DNA of 64,000 bases from Fibrobacter sp. UWB13 (GTDB taxonomy: Bacteria; Fibrobacterota; Fibrobacteria; Fibrobacterales; Fibrobacteraceae). Location of the stretch: positions 2,170,001 to 2,234,000 of the forward strand of contig NZ_FXAX01000001.1 of assembly GCF_900177805.1 (NCBI RefSeq). The letters run 5' to 3'. Numbering within the stretch: the stretch's first letter is position 1; each line of letters begins with the position of its first letter. A program made the position numbers and the translations under genes. This document shows positions 1 through 8,737 of the stretch, piece by piece. The notes under the pieces were generated by a model. That model did no database searches. It worked only from the letters and a program-made list of their open reading frames with translations, and was not told the origin of the DNA.

Positions 1-98
1 GCATCACTGACGGGCTCATTCGCTTATCCGTGGGCATTGAAAAAGTTGATGACATCATCGCAGATGTTAACGCAGCCATTGAAGCCGCAAAAGCATAA
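1..98 (+). CDS. C-terminal end of a transsulfuration PLP enzyme (MetB/MccB/OAH-sulfhydrylase family), partial
   Basis: Reading from base 3, an open frame encodes ITDGLIRLSVGIEKVDDIIA and ends at TAA 96-98. This is the standard C-terminus of Cys/Met-metabolism PLP enzymes (cystathionine gamma-synthase or lyase, O-acetylhomoserine sulfhydrylase), where the ...LIRLSVGIE..DD..D... stretch is highly conserved. The rest lies before the window, so the exact reaction cannot be told. The stop is 10 bases before the CysK-like start at 109, whose ribosome site overlaps this stop, so the two are co-transcribed. A CysK-type enzyme beside a MetB-type enzyme recalls the mccA-mccB reverse transsulfuration pair of Bacillus (homocysteine to cysteine). 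Confidence 0.85.
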   Translation, partial: ITDGLIRLSVGIEKVDDIIADVNAAIEAAKA

Positions 99-108
99 GG
101 AACAAGAT

Positions 109-1020
109 ATGCATTACTACGAATCCATGAAATCCCTGATTGGAAAGACACCGCTCGTAAAGCTCACGCATGTTGGAGTTCCTGAAGGCGTAAATTTATT
201 CGTAAAACTTGAATTGTGGAATCCTTCGGGCAGCGTAAAAGACCGCGCCGGCCTTTATATGGTCGAAGACGCGTTCGCCAAAGGGACGCTCAAACCTGGC
301 GGAACGATTATCGAAGCAACCGCAGGCAATACCGGGCTTGGAATTGCATTTGCAGCATTGAACCGCGGAGTGCGTGTCATTTTTGTAGTACCGACAAAAT
401 TTTCGCAAGAAAAGCAGACGCTTTTGCGTGCGCTTGGCGCAGAACTCATCAACACCCCGCGTGAAGAAGGCATGCTCGGCGCCGAAAAGAAAGCAGAAGA
501 ACTGCTGAAGCAAATTCCGGATTCCGTTTCTCTCAGACAATTCCACAACATGGCAAATCCGCGCGCCCATTATGAAACGACAGGACCTGAAATTTACGAC
601 GATCTCGATGGCAACGTCGATTATGTTATTGCAGGCGCAGGAAGCGGCGGAACGTTCTCGGGCATTCTCAAGGCGCTCAAGGAACGCAACCCCAAAATTC
701 AAGGCGTGCTCGCTGACCCTGTAGGCTCTACAATGGGCGGTGGCGAACATGGAGACTACAACATCGAAGGAATCGGAAACGATTTTATTGCAGACACTAT
801 GGACATGTCGCTTGTGGACCGCGTCATCAAAATTAACGATGACGACGCTTTCGGTGGTTCCCGTGAACTCGCGCAAAAAGAGGGAATTTTTGCGGGATCT
901 TCTTCGGGCGGCGCTTTCGCAGCAGCCAAGAAACTGATTGCATCGGGCGCTCGCGGGAACATTGTCTTTGTAGCCCCAGACCGTGGCGATCGTTACTTCA
1001 GCAAAGGTTTATACAAATAA
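109..1020 (+). CDS. Cysteine synthase / cystathionine beta-synthase family protein (first CysK paralogue)
   Basis: A 303-residue fold-type II PLP enzyme of the O-acetylserine sulfhydrylase family. The PLP lysine is K44 in SGSVKDRAG; the phosphate/substrate loop is TAGNTGLG, and the PLP phosphate loop is GAGSGGT. An in-frame ATG at 37 exists but overlaps the coding end of the upstream gene; ATG 109 has AAGGA at 97-101 and starts at the conserved ...SLIGKTPLVKL. It differs clearly from the two paralogues at 12545 and 16916 (TAGNTG rather than TSGNTG). Its pairing with a MetB-type gene suggests MccA/CBS-like use of homocysteine, but plain sulfide-dependent cysteine synthesis is equally possible from sequence. 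Confidence 0.88.
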   Translation: MHYYESMKSLIGKTPLVKLTHVGVPEGVNLFVKLELWNPSGSVKDRAGLYMVEDAFAKGTLKPGGTIIEATAGNTGLGIAFAALNRGVRVIFVVPTKFSQEKQTLLRALGAELINTPREEGMLGAEKKAEELLKQIPDSVSLRQFHNMANPRAHYETTGPEIYDDLDGNVDYVIAGAGSGGTFSGILKALKERNPKIQGVLADPVGSTMGGGEHGDYNIEGIGNDFIADTMDMSLVDRVIKINDDDAFGGSRELAQKEGIFAGSSSGGAFAAAKKLIASGARGNIVFVAPDRGDRYFSKGLYK

Positions 1021-1058
1021 CATAAAAAAATTCATCTTTAATTAGAGTGCACAAGTTT

Positions 1059-1928
1059 ATGATTAGCAAAACAGCGCTTTTATGCGCTCTTGCCCGAGCT
1101 GTCCACACTCACGCTAAAAGTGAAAAAATTTTTGAAGACGAATTTGCACAGGATTTTGTGGGTTTGAAGGAATATCGCCACGCACGCAATCTTGCAAGGC
1201 AGTTCCTTCCTGCGAAAAAGTCGAAGCCCAAAGATTACCCGGCTAAGAATTTTATTGACCAATACCTTCTCCCAATCATTCTTCCACGAAATCGATTTGC
1301 AGAAGACATTGTCGATGCCAAGCAAAAAACAGGAGACGTGCAATACGTTCTCTTGGGTGCGGGCCTAGATTCCTTTGCGCTTAGGAACAAAAGTCAAAAC
1401 GTAGATGTTTTTGAACTTGATTTGTACGAAACTCAAGTCTTCAAAATCGAGCGAACACGACAACTTTTCACAAAGAAGCGCCCAAAAGTTCACTTTGTAG
1501 AAATTGATTTCAACAAGGATAGCATCATCAGCAGATTGACAAACGCTGGTTTTAATCCGAAAAAACGCTCCGTCTTTTCGATTCTCGGCGTATCCTACTA
1601 CATTCCTATTGAAATCTTTTTCAAGACGATTGCGGAAATTTCTAAGATAGCAGCACCCAATAGTGCAATAGTATTCGATTACTACGAAAAAGAGCGGGAC
1701 AGTGCGGACAGCATAACCAAAATCAGCCGCTTAAAACAAATAACAGCATCGTGCGGCGAGTGTATGGTTGAGGGATACGATCCCGTTCAAGTTGAAAATT
1801 TGGCCAGGAAATCGGGTATCCAATATTGTCACGATCTTTCTCCCAAAGATATCGACGATGCCTTTTTCAGCACATCAACTGGATTGTCCGCATTCGAGGG
1901 CGTTCATCTGATGTATTGCGGTTTGTAA
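1059..1928 (+). CDS. LCMT/PPM1-type SAM-dependent methyltransferase
   Basis: About 289 residues with the N-terminal S-K-T-A-L-x-x-A-x-A-R signature and the SAM loop YVLLGAGLDSFALR typical of the leucine-carboxyl-methyltransferase-like family (often annotated as TIGR00027-type O-methyltransferases). An acidic ELD follows strand 2 (FELDLYETQ), as expected for SAM binding. GTG 1047 is an alternative start; neither has a strong ribosome site. It lies 38 bases after the CysK-like gene on the same strand, so may belong to that operon. A methyltransferase beside an mccAB-like pair is also seen in Bacillus (yrrT), though that protein is of another subfamily. Substrate unknown. Confidence 0.75.
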   Translation: MISKTALLCALARAVHTHAKSEKIFEDEFAQDFVGLKEYRHARNLARQFLPAKKSKPKDYPAKNFIDQYLLPIILPRNRFAEDIVDAKQKTGDVQYVLLGAGLDSFALRNKSQNVDVFELDLYETQVFKIERTRQLFTKKRPKVHFVEIDFNKDSIISRLTNAGFNPKKRSVFSILGVSYYIPIEIFFKTIAEISKIAAPNSAIVFDYYEKERDSADSITKISRLKQITASCGECMVEGYDPVQVENLARKSGIQYCHDLSPKDIDDAFFSTSTGLSAFEGVHLMYCGL

Positions 1929-2065
1929 AGCAAATCGTTAACAAGATAACTGACTGTTTTGTTATCGAGAAAGTCGATATTTCGCTATTAAAAAAAAGTA
2001 TTAGAAATAGACTTCACATGATTCTATTTTTATCTGGTTAAAATAAAATCGGGAAAGGTAAAGTC

Positions 2066-3070
2066 ATGTCTGAAGTCAAAATACTTGCTGCTAGAGATTT
2101 TTACAAGATTGATTTACAAAATTCAACTTTGCTTGATGTTCGCGAACCAAGCGAAGTGATTGTCCGACCTATAAATGGCGCAGTTCAAGTTCCATTCTTT
2201 GAACTTTCAAAAAAAGTAGATTCCATTCCCAAAGACAAACCCGTTTATGTGTTCTGTTCGACAGGTGACCGCTCCGAACAAGTTGCAGAAATTCTTGCCG
2301 ACAGAGATTACGAAGTCTACAATCTCGAAGGCGGGCTAGAAGCCTTTTCTAAAGTTCACTTCGTTGATGCCAAAGGGGCAAAATGCCCCGGCCCCATCGT
2401 TCAAGTAGACGAGGCCATCAAAAGCGTTTCGCCTGGCGAAGAAGTGCAAATAGAAGCAACCGAAAAGGCTTTTTATTCGGACATACAAGTTTGGTGCCAG
2501 CGCACCGGCAACGAGCTAAAATCGCTCACAGAAAGAGACAATATAATTTATGCGACCGTCGTAAAGCGCAACGCCCCCGTCGCCGAAAAGCGAGAATTTG
2601 AACATGGCAAAACATTTGTCGTATTCAGCGGGGATTTAGACAAAGCAATCGCTTCGTTCATTATGGCAAATGGCGCAGCCGCGATGGGCCGCCCAGTTAC
2701 AATGTTCTTTACCTTTTGGGGTGTAAGCCTTTTACGCAGACCAGAAAAAGTACGCGTCAAAAAATCGCTTATCGGAAAAATGTTCAGCTTTATGCTGCCG
2801 CGAGGTTCCAAAAAGCTCGGACTTTCACGCATGAACTTTGGCGGTATCGGTGCAAAAATGATCCGCGCCGTGATGAAACAAAACGGAGTTTCTTCGCTCG
2901 AAGAACTGATTGAAAGCGCAAAGCAAAAAGGCGTAAAGTTCGTTGCATGCCAAATGTCGATGGAACTCATGGGAATTACCGCCGAAGAATTGATTGACGG
3001 CGTGGAACTTGGTGGCGTTGCGACCATGCTCGGCTCTACTGAAAAATCCGACCTAACATACTTTATATAA
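2066..3070 (+). CDS. Rhodanese-TusA-DsrE2 fusion, sulfane sulfur carrier
   Basis: A 334-residue protein with three sulfur-handling domains in a row. Residues about 5-95 are a rhodanese domain with active loop CSTGDRS (C64). Residues about 98-170 are a TusA/SirA domain with the sulfur-carrier motif KCPGP (C107). Residues about 185-334 are a DsrE2-like domain (VFSGDLDKAIASFIMANGA...) with a conserved cysteine C295 in FVACQMSM. Such modules pass persulfide sulfur between proteins in the cytoplasm; in many bacteria they are found fused to CoA-disulfide reductases, here they stand alone. GGGAAAGG precedes the ATG. It sits beside an SsuABC-like importer and three CysK-type enzymes, which supports a role in handling reduced sulfur released by the island. 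Confidence 0.9.
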   Translation: MSEVKILAARDFYKIDLQNSTLLDVREPSEVIVRPINGAVQVPFFELSKKVDSIPKDKPVYVFCSTGDRSEQVAEILADRDYEVYNLEGGLEAFSKVHFVDAKGAKCPGPIVQVDEAIKSVSPGEEVQIEATEKAFYSDIQVWCQRTGNELKSLTERDNIIYATVVKRNAPVAEKREFEHGKTFVVFSGDLDKAIASFIMANGAAAMGRPVTMFFTFWGVSLLRRPEKVRVKKSLIGKMFSFMLPRGSKKLGLSRMNFGGIGAKMIRAVMKQNGVSSLEELIESAKQKGVKFVACQMSMELMGITAEELIDGVELGGVATMLGSTEKSDLTYFI

Positions 3071-3081
3071 CACTCGTCGAC

Positions 3082-3846
3082 TTAATTCGCCTTCGTCCAG
3101 AATAGCACCTTGCGTTTTACAAATTCAAAAAATTCCATGATCGCAAGGACTACAATGCCAGTCCACAAAATTCCCGCAACCATGTTGGGGTAATCGGAAT
3201 AGTCAGCGTAGAATTGCACAAAGTGTCCAAGGCCTGTATTTTCGCCGAAGAGTTCAGCAACGGTGAGCATGATGAACGAAAGTCCCATGCCTACGGAAAG
3301 CCCGGAAAATATGGACGGAAGGCTTGCGACAAATGCAATTCGCCACAAGTATTCAAAGCGACCGATGCCGATAATGGCGGCATTTCGCCTGTACTTTTCA
3401 GGAATGTCCGCAGCACCCGCGGCGGTATTCAAGTAGATAGGCCAAAAGGCCGCAATGAAAATAATGAAAGTAGAGGACAAGTAAAATGTCGGCAAAATCG
3501 CAATGGCGTAAGGGATGTAAACGTTAGGCGGAATCGGAGCCGCGAATCGTGAAATGGGCTTTAGCATAGTACCCACCCAAGGGACAGACCCCGAAACAAT
3601 TCCGAGAGAGATTCCGACGACGGCAGCCGCGAAATAAGCAGGGACAAGTTTCAAAAGCGACGACCACGCACTGCGCAAAAGTTCCTCGCGAGAATTGAAA
3701 AGCGCCGTCAAAATCGCTTTAGGTGATGGGAACAAGTATTGGCTGCTCCATTCCGGGCCACTACTGATGAACGTCCAGATTCCAATCAAGAACAGAAGGA
3801 ATAAAAATCCTGAAAATTTAGATAGATATTTCACAAAAATTCTCAT
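3082..3846 (-). CDS. ABC importer permease, SsuC/TauC/NrtB type
   Basis: A 254-residue inner-membrane permease with about six hydrophobic segments and the BPD_transp_1 EAA loop (NAAIIGIGRFEYLWRIAFVAS) that contacts the ATPase. The family imports sulfonates, taurine, nitrate or thiamine precursors. It is the last gene of the minus-strand unit porin-binding protein-ATPase-permease; its start overlaps the ATPase stop by 4 bases, so translation is coupled. The sulfur enzymes around it favour an organosulfur substrate; the sequence alone does not identify it. Confidence 0.85.
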   Translation of the reverse strand: MRIFVKYLSKFSGFLFLLFLIGIWTFISSGPEWSSQYLFPSPKAILTALFNSREELLRSAWSSLLKLVPAYFAAAVVGISLGIVSGSVPWVGTMLKPISRFAAPIPPNVYIPYAIAILPTFYLSSTFIIFIAAFWPIYLNTAAGAADIPEKYRRNAAIIGIGRFEYLWRIAFVASLPSIFSGLSVGMGLSFIMLTVAELFGENTGLGHFVQFYADYSDYPNMVAGILWTGIVVLAIMEFFEFVKRKVLFWTKAN

Positions 3847-4658
3847 ATACTTGCGCCCTCCTGTACGGTATGCCCGAGTTTTTCAAGGATGTCCTTGTGG
3901 TAAGCTTCTTCAATTTCAACGATTGTCTTTTGGACTTTTTCGTTGCGGAACCATTCGCTACGGCTCTTTTTCACTGGAAAATCCAAAGGAATATCTGCGA
4001 TGATACGGCCTGGCGTCGATCCCAAAACGATAATTCGACTTCCGAGATAAACGGCCTCGCGAATGTCGTGCGTCACAAACAAAGTCGTAATTGCACGGTC
4101 TTTAGAGCCTCGGCAAAGCTCCAAAACCAAATCTTGAAGGCTTGCACGATTTACAGGATCAAGCGCACCAAAAGGCTCGTCCAAAAGAAGGGCATCTGCG
4201 CCAACGCTCAACGCTCTTGCAATGGCCCCGCGCTGACGCATACCGCCCGAAAGTTCAAAGGGATATTTATGAAGGCTCCCCGAAAGCCCCACTAAATTCA
4301 GGTATTCTTCTGCCAAATGTTTTGCAAAACTCCCCTTGACCTTTTTCGTCTTTTTAATGGCAAGAGAAACGTTCTGGAGAAGCGTAAGCCAAGGAAAAAG
4401 AGTGTAGTCCTGAAAGACCACGCTCCTTTCTGCGGAAGGCTTTTCAATTTCCTTCCCGTTCCAATAGACATGGCCCTCATTTGGCTTGGTCAGCCCTGCG
4501 AGAAGATTCAGCAAAGTGGTCTTGCCACTTCCGCTTTCGCCTAATAGACATACAAACTCGCCTGGTTTGATTTTCAAGTTGATGTCTTTCAGGATGGGTT
4601 TGCCATCATAGGAAAAAACGAGATTAGTCGCTTCGAAACCACTTTGTATTTGAGTCAT
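3843..4658 (-). CDS. ABC importer ATPase, SsuB/TauB type
   Basis: 271 residues with Walker A GESGSGKTT, Q-loop VVFQDYTLFPW, signature LSGGMRQRGAIARAL, Walker B ALLLDEPFGALD and switch histidine VTHD. The FPWLT stretch and signature are typical of the nitrate/sulfonate/taurine importer ATPases. It energises the permease encoded next to it. Only 9 bases separate it from the binding-protein gene upstream. Confidence 0.92.
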   Translation of the reverse strand: MTQIQSGFEATNLVFSYDGKPILKDINLKIKPGEFVCLLGESGSGKTTLLNLLAGLTKPNEGHVYWNGKEIEKPSAERSVVFQDYTLFPWLTLLQNVSLAIKKTKKVKGSFAKHLAEEYLNLVGLSGSLHKYPFELSGGMRQRGAIARALSVGADALLLDEPFGALDPVNRASLQDLVLELCRGSKDRAITTLFVTHDIREAVYLGSRIIVLGSTPGRIIADIPLDFPVKKSRSEWFRNEKVQKTIVEIEEAYHKDILEKLGHTVQEGASI

Positions 4659-4667
4659 TTTAGTTCC

Positions 4668-5696
4668 TTAATTTCTAGATAGGAAAATCTTTTCAGCCTG
4701 CGCGTAGAATTCAGATTTGGGCTTTTGCTTGCGAAGTTCTGCAAGAGCGTCACGATAGTAGTTCGTGAGGACATATTGAGAGACCTTCTTATCGGACTTG
4801 ATGAATTCCGCATCCTTCAAGAAATCCCAAAAGAATTCAACGCCTTTCACATTCGGGTCGGTATCCTGCGTCACGTAACCGCTGTAGAAAGCCTTGTTGA
4901 CGAGAGCCGTATCAAGCTTAATCCACTTTGCGATAATTTCAACGCTCTTCTTGTGATCGTTTGCGACAAGTTCTTCGGCTTCAATCAGCGACTTGACCAA
5001 GCGCTTGTAAATGTCGTCACGGCCTTCAAGTTTGCGGAGCGATGCAATGAGGCGGCAGCAAATATGACCGGGATTGATGTCCTTGCTGCGGAGCACCACG
5101 GAGAGACCCGCTTCTTCGGCACGGAGGTCGTGCGGTCCCCATGTAACGCCGGCATACACACTGCCGTTCTTTACCGCTTCGATAACTGCAGGCGGATTCT
5201 TGAGTTCTACAATAGTAACATCCTTACGCCAGTCAATACCTTCTTTTTTGAGGCCTCCGCGAACAATGGCATCCGCTGTTCCCAAACGGATTGTAGCGAT
5301 TTTCTTTCCCTTGAGATCGCTCAGTTTTTTGACGGAGCCTGCGTTTTCCTTGCGGGTAATCACAGCCTGGTCGCCACCCATGAGGCCGCCAATAACGCGA
5401 ATATCAGCACCCTGCGAAACATGGATAAGCGGAGCAAGAGAGCCAAATGCACCAGCATCGAGCTTTCCGGCACGAACGGCAGCAATGCCATCGCCGGAAT
5501 TCGAGAATTCCACCAATTCTACGTCAAGGCCGTTCTTCTTGAAAATGCCCGCATCTTTTGCGATGAAGAATTTTCCCTGGCCCGTAGAAGAGAGGTAGCC
5601 GATGGAAAGTTTGTCTGCGGCGATTGTGGAAGTCACGCAGGCGAGAACGAACAGGAATGCCGTTGCAATTCGAGTGTGTAATTTATTCTGAGTCAT
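4668..5696 (-). CDS. Periplasmic substrate-binding protein, SsuA/NMT1 type
   Basis: About 342 residues with a signal peptide (TRIATAFLFVLACVTSTIAA) and the NMT1/SsuA fold: LSIGYLSSTGQGKFFIAKDAG at the start of lobe 1, then FKKNGLDVELV and DLKGKKIATIRLGTAD. ATG 5696 is preferred because GGAG lies 9 bases ahead; ATG 5711 has no ribosome site and sits two bases from the porin stop. The protein delivers substrate to the adjacent permease. It is clearly different from the pair at 14546 and 15812, so the island holds two distinct uptake systems. Confidence 0.87.
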   Translation of the reverse strand: MTQNKLHTRIATAFLFVLACVTSTIAADKLSIGYLSSTGQGKFFIAKDAGIFKKNGLDVELVEFSNSGDGIAAVRAGKLDAGAFGSLAPLIHVSQGADIRVIGGLMGGDQAVITRKENAGSVKKLSDLKGKKIATIRLGTADAIVRGGLKKEGIDWRKDVTIVELKNPPAVIEAVKNGSVYAGVTWGPHDLRAEEAGLSVVLRSKDINPGHICCRLIASLRKLEGRDDIYKRLVKSLIEAEELVANDHKKSVEIIAKWIKLDTALVNKAFYSGYVTQDTDPNVKGVEFFWDFLKDAEFIKSDKKVSQYVLTNYYRDALAELRKQKPKSEFYAQAEKIFLSRN

Positions 5697-5713
5697 TGTA
5701 GAATTCTCCATTG

Positions 5714-6925
5714 TTAAAAGGCGTAAGTTGCAGAAAGGTGATAACGATTCAGGTCCGCTTCTTTTACCGTATTGGCGATCAAGTAATCCGTTTGAACGTG
5801 AAGGTATTCGAATCCCAACGAGAATGCGTCTGTCAAATTGTAGGTCGTGTTGGCAAAGAACGAGAAGTTTTGTTCACGGCCACCGGCTTTTCTAATATCT
5901 TCACGTTTTAGCTTGTCAAGTCCGGCACCCACATTAAAGGCCAACTTTTGGATAAATTTGGCTTGCAAGGCAATCCATCCACCGTAAGCACCAATGCTTC
6001 TTACGCTTTCGGGGTCTTCAGTATTCGAAACCAGTCCGCGTCCAATACCGGCTGCGTATGTATCGAGATTAGCACCGACAAAATACTCACCAAGGAAGGT
6101 AAAGTTGCTTGTGATGGGGAGAGTCAAATCGACGTTAAAAGACCATGAGGGAATATCCTTAGTATCACCAGTGGCATCCAAGTCAACTTCTTCTTGGCCA
6201 TAATGACCAGAAATACCTAAACCGAACTTTTTGTTTTCAACCCAAAGCGGAATGGCAATACCGATGCGTCCCTGAATGGTAGGAACGTCTGCATCGACAC
6301 CGGTCTCTGAAGCAGAAGAAGTGTTGTACGGCTGCGTTTCGCCGATAGTGCGAACAAGAGCAACGGCAAAGTCTAAAGAGCCATTACCAACAGGAACTTT
6401 TTCGGTCAGTCGGAGTTGTGCTCTGCGAAGGCCCGGATCACCAGAGTTGTTAAGAACGCCAGCATTGAGCGTTGGAGTCACGAGGGGAGAAATCAAATCC
6501 CATGTCTGACCGCCCAAAATGGAGAAACCGGACTTGCCAAAAGAAATTTCGCCGTAACCATGACGGAGGCGTGGGACAGGCGCATTACCGGAACCGCCGC
6601 CGTAGAAATCAACTTCGATTTTACCGTTCGCCTTGAAGAACGAAGTATCGCTACCACTCGAAAGATTCAAACCGATTCGAGTGAGATTCGGCGTGAAATG
6701 CCAGCCACCATCGTTTTTGTTGGCAATATCCGATTGAGCAGCAAAGTTTGCAAAGTTGCCATTATTGCTCTTGGAATCTTCGTAGGCGGCGTTCAAAGAC
6801 GCAAAACCATAGAGTGTAGCACTTACGCCAGATTTCGTGGTAACAGCAATAGGTTCAGCAGCAATTGCAGTAATTGAAGACAAAAGAACAATTTGAGCTA
6901 TAAATTTTTTAATATTGAAATTCAT
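5714..6925 (-). CDS. Outer-membrane porin dedicated to the adjacent ABC importer
   Basis: 403 residues beginning at MNFNIKKFIAQ, with AGGAG seven bases before ATG 6925; the frame stays open for 19 more codons upstream but without a ribosome site. A signal peptide ends near AIAA. The rest alternates short polar turns with amphipathic strands (TLYGFASLNAAYEDS, FSILGGQTWDLISPL) and ends in aromatic F (LSATYAF), as barrels recognised by the BAM complex do. It resembles the DcaP/OprP-like single-component porins. It is the first gene of the porin-binding protein-ATPase-permease unit, so probably gives the same substrate a path across the outer membrane. Confidence 0.8.
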   Translation of the reverse strand: MNFNIKKFIAQIVLLSSITAIAAEPIAVTTKSGVSATLYGFASLNAAYEDSKSNNGNFANFAAQSDIANKNDGGWHFTPNLTRIGLNLSSGSDTSFFKANGKIEVDFYGGGSGNAPVPRLRHGYGEISFGKSGFSILGGQTWDLISPLVTPTLNAGVLNNSGDPGLRRAQLRLTEKVPVGNGSLDFAVALVRTIGETQPYNTSSASETGVDADVPTIQGRIGIAIPLWVENKKFGLGISGHYGQEEVDLDATGDTKDIPSWSFNVDLTLPITSNFTFLGEYFVGANLDTYAAGIGRGLVSNTEDPESVRSIGAYGGWIALQAKFIQKLAFNVGAGLDKLKREDIRKAGGREQNFSFFANTTYNLTDAFSLGFEYLHVQTDYLIANTVKEADLNRYHLSATYAF

Positions 6926-7041
6926 GGAGAAACTCCTATTTTTTATGAGTTTAGTAACCACGCAGAGCAATATTCTGCGCACTTTTAAAATTGCCGATTA
7001 GCCTTCAAAAAGGCTTTGGCTTAGTTATTGGAGAATTTACA

Positions 7042-7058
7042 GCTACAACACATATAGG
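7042..7058. promoter_or_regulatory. Putative LysR-type operator before the porin operon
   Basis: The 17-mer GCTACAACACATATAGG has the form GCTA-N9-TAGG with a T-N11-A core. It matches the element at 21134-21150 upstream of the lysR gene in 15 of 16 consecutive bases (CTACAAYACATATAGG). It lies about 117 bases before the porin start. Confidence 0.5.
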
Positions 7059-7287
7059 TATCCTCGTGTTGATTTGTGGAAGTTTCGGAACACAATGTTC
7101 TCGAATGCAACGCTTAAATTAGAAAAGAAAAAATGATTTGTAAAATACTTTATTTTTATCACACGATATAAGAAATTTATTTACATATAAAGTATAATTA
7201 TACAAAATAAACTCAAATAGCAGTAGCCTATACATGTACAATAGATTTACGCCGGAGTTTATCATACGAGCATTATAAAAAAGGAAA

Positions 7288-7345
7288 TGCCCGATCAAGT
7301 CGGGCATGACGTTCTCTTCTGTCACCCCGGCCACAGTGCCGGGGT
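7288..7345 (-). terminator. Tandem hairpins ending the nifHDK-like operon
   Basis: Two perfect stems, 7324-7345 (ACCCCGG/CCGGGGT) and 7288-7308 (ATGCCCGA/TCGGGCAT), lie 22 to 80 bases after the nifK-like stop. The second belongs to the dispersed ATGCCCGN palindrome family and is followed on the minus strand by TTTCCTTTTTAT, so it can act as an intrinsic terminator. Confidence 0.55.
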
Positions 7346-7367
7346 CAACTTTTTACGGCATTTTTTA

Positions 7368-8720
7368 TTATTTTCCGCCAACGGATGCGCTATAAATTTT
7401 TTCAAGCAAATTAAGCGCACCCTTATAACCGACGAAACTACGATTGATAATCAAAGTTTCGCTGGACGGAGGCGTAATTTCAAAGAACAAAGCGCCCTTA
7501 TCATTGGCAAGATTGATTTCCCAAGAAGAAGCAAGAATCAACGGCTTTCCAGAAGAGAAATCAACTTCCTTGATAGCTTTTTCAATCAAGTAGCCATCTT
7601 CTTCGAATTCCACTTCAACATCGACACCTTCGCTGATGTTATGGAAAGCATCTTCGATGGTCTTGCGGAATTTCTGCGGAGGATCGTCCGTGATAATCGC
7701 CTTGCGCGGAATAAGGCCGATTTGGTCGGCAAGGAACTTGGTGTAGGCAAGCGTGTAAGCGGAATCAGCAGTAATTGCAAATTCACTCGGCATACCGTAC
7801 CAGTATTCAGCAAAGAATTCAGAGAAGTGTTCCAAATAGTAGTAATAAATACCATTTTCTTGTTCAATGAACTTTTCGCTCTGTTCCTTATCGATTCCGG
7901 CAAAATCAACAACTTTGCGGATAAATGCAGCAGTTGCTTCGGCACCGATTGGAATTTCAGGAATATGGAGGAACGGCTGACCATATTTTTTCTCAAGGTG
8001 TTCAGCATTTCTCACGCCGACCCACGGAGAGACCACCAAGTTAAACTGAGCTTCCGGAATGCGCAACCAATCCTTGACACCGTTATTTTCAGGTCCAAAG
8101 AGCACATTCACTTCAAAACCAGCGCCACGGAGAATACGGGCAAGTTCCTGGTAATCACCGCGCCAGTTCTGGTTGTAATACGGAACTTCGAACCAAAGAT
8201 TGATAAGACCCTTCTTGCGTTCGCCCTTGTAATCGCCCACAAACTGATCGACAATGGCGTTTACCACTTCTTCGTGACCGAAAAGGTTATTGCCCTTGAA
8301 GCCTGCGGTATCCACAGCCACAATCGGGTAACCCAAATCGCGATATTCATTCACCAAGCTGGGGACGTCATCACCAATGAGGCCGCCCACGCAACCCGTG
8401 AGAACAACATAAAGGTCGCCATCGAAAACTTTGAGTGTCGATTTGATTAACTGATCCAAAGTCTTGATGCCGCCAAACACGATATCGTTTTCGGTGGAGT
8501 TTGCACTCGGCATGTTACCAGCACCAGCGAAAATGCTGCCCTGGAAGCCGTTTTCAAAAGTGAGGAATGCGGTTTGCTTAAGCTGGCAACCTGGAGAGCA
8601 GTTGGCTATAGGAACTGCACCCTTGATGCCGACAACCGTATTGGACGCACCGACTGCACAAGAATAGCGGGGGTCCGAAATAGAATTGCTTTTTTTCTTT
8701 GTTTTAAGTGCTTCTGACAT
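7368..8720 (-). CDS. Nitrogenase-like component 1 beta-type subunit (NifK/MarK-like)
   Basis: 450 residues of the nitrogenase component 1 superfamily. Cysteines C21, C45 and C110 have the spacing of NifK P-cluster ligands (Azotobacter C70, C95, C153): YSCAVGA, NCSPGC, TGCVGGLIGDD. ENDIVFGG is the usual NifK hallmark. It is shorter than true NifK (about 520) and lacks its N-terminal extension. It begins 17 bases after the NifD-like stop with GGGAG before the ATG, and ends a three-gene operon. With its partner it would bind the 8-Fe P-type cluster and form the catalytic heterotetramer. The sulfur gene context and absence of nifEN favour a methylthio-alkane-reductase-like enzyme over nitrogenase; this is inference. 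Confidence 0.85.
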   Translation of the reverse strand: MSEALKTKKKSNSISDPRYSCAVGASNTVVGIKGAVPIANCSPGCQLKQTAFLTFENGFQGSIFAGAGNMPSANSTENDIVFGGIKTLDQLIKSTLKVFDGDLYVVLTGCVGGLIGDDVPSLVNEYRDLGYPIVAVDTAGFKGNNLFGHEEVVNAIVDQFVGDYKGERKKGLINLWFEVPYYNQNWRGDYQELARILRGAGFEVNVLFGPENNGVKDWLRIPEAQFNLVVSPWVGVRNAEHLEKKYGQPFLHIPEIPIGAEATAAFIRKVVDFAGIDKEQSEKFIEQENGIYYYYLEHFSEFFAEYWYGMPSEFAITADSAYTLAYTKFLADQIGLIPRKAIITDDPPQKFRKTIEDAFHNISEGVDVEVEFEEDGYLIEKAIKEVDFSSGKPLILASSWEINLANDKGALFFEITPPSSETLIINRSFVGYKGALNLLEKIYSASVGGK

Positions 8721-8737
8721 TTTCGAAATCTCCCTTA

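Larger units (their letters stand above)
6926..7367 (-). promoter_or_regulatory. Intergenic region: nifK-like terminator, REP palindrome and porin promoter region
   Basis: No gene is supported here. Next to the nifK-like stop are two hairpins: CCCCGG/CCGGGG (7324-7345) and ATGCCCGA/TCGGGCAT (7288-7308), the latter followed on the minus strand by a T-rich run, a plausible terminator. A very AT-rich stretch follows (7100-7260). Near the porin are GCTA-N9-TAGG (7042-7058), matching the lysR upstream element, and small hairpins at 6963-6980 and 6999-7014. A short open frame at 7119-7334 reads through the palindromes and is not credible. Confidence 0.6.

Noticed and set aside
1826-2041. 71-residue open frame after the methyltransferase gene
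   Set aside because: It overlaps the methyltransferase end in another frame and has no homology or ribosome site.
7119-7334. Small open frame reading VMPDLIGH before the nifK-like terminator
   Set aside because: The translation comes from the dispersed ATGCCCGA palindrome and AT-rich spacer; no ribosome site or homology.
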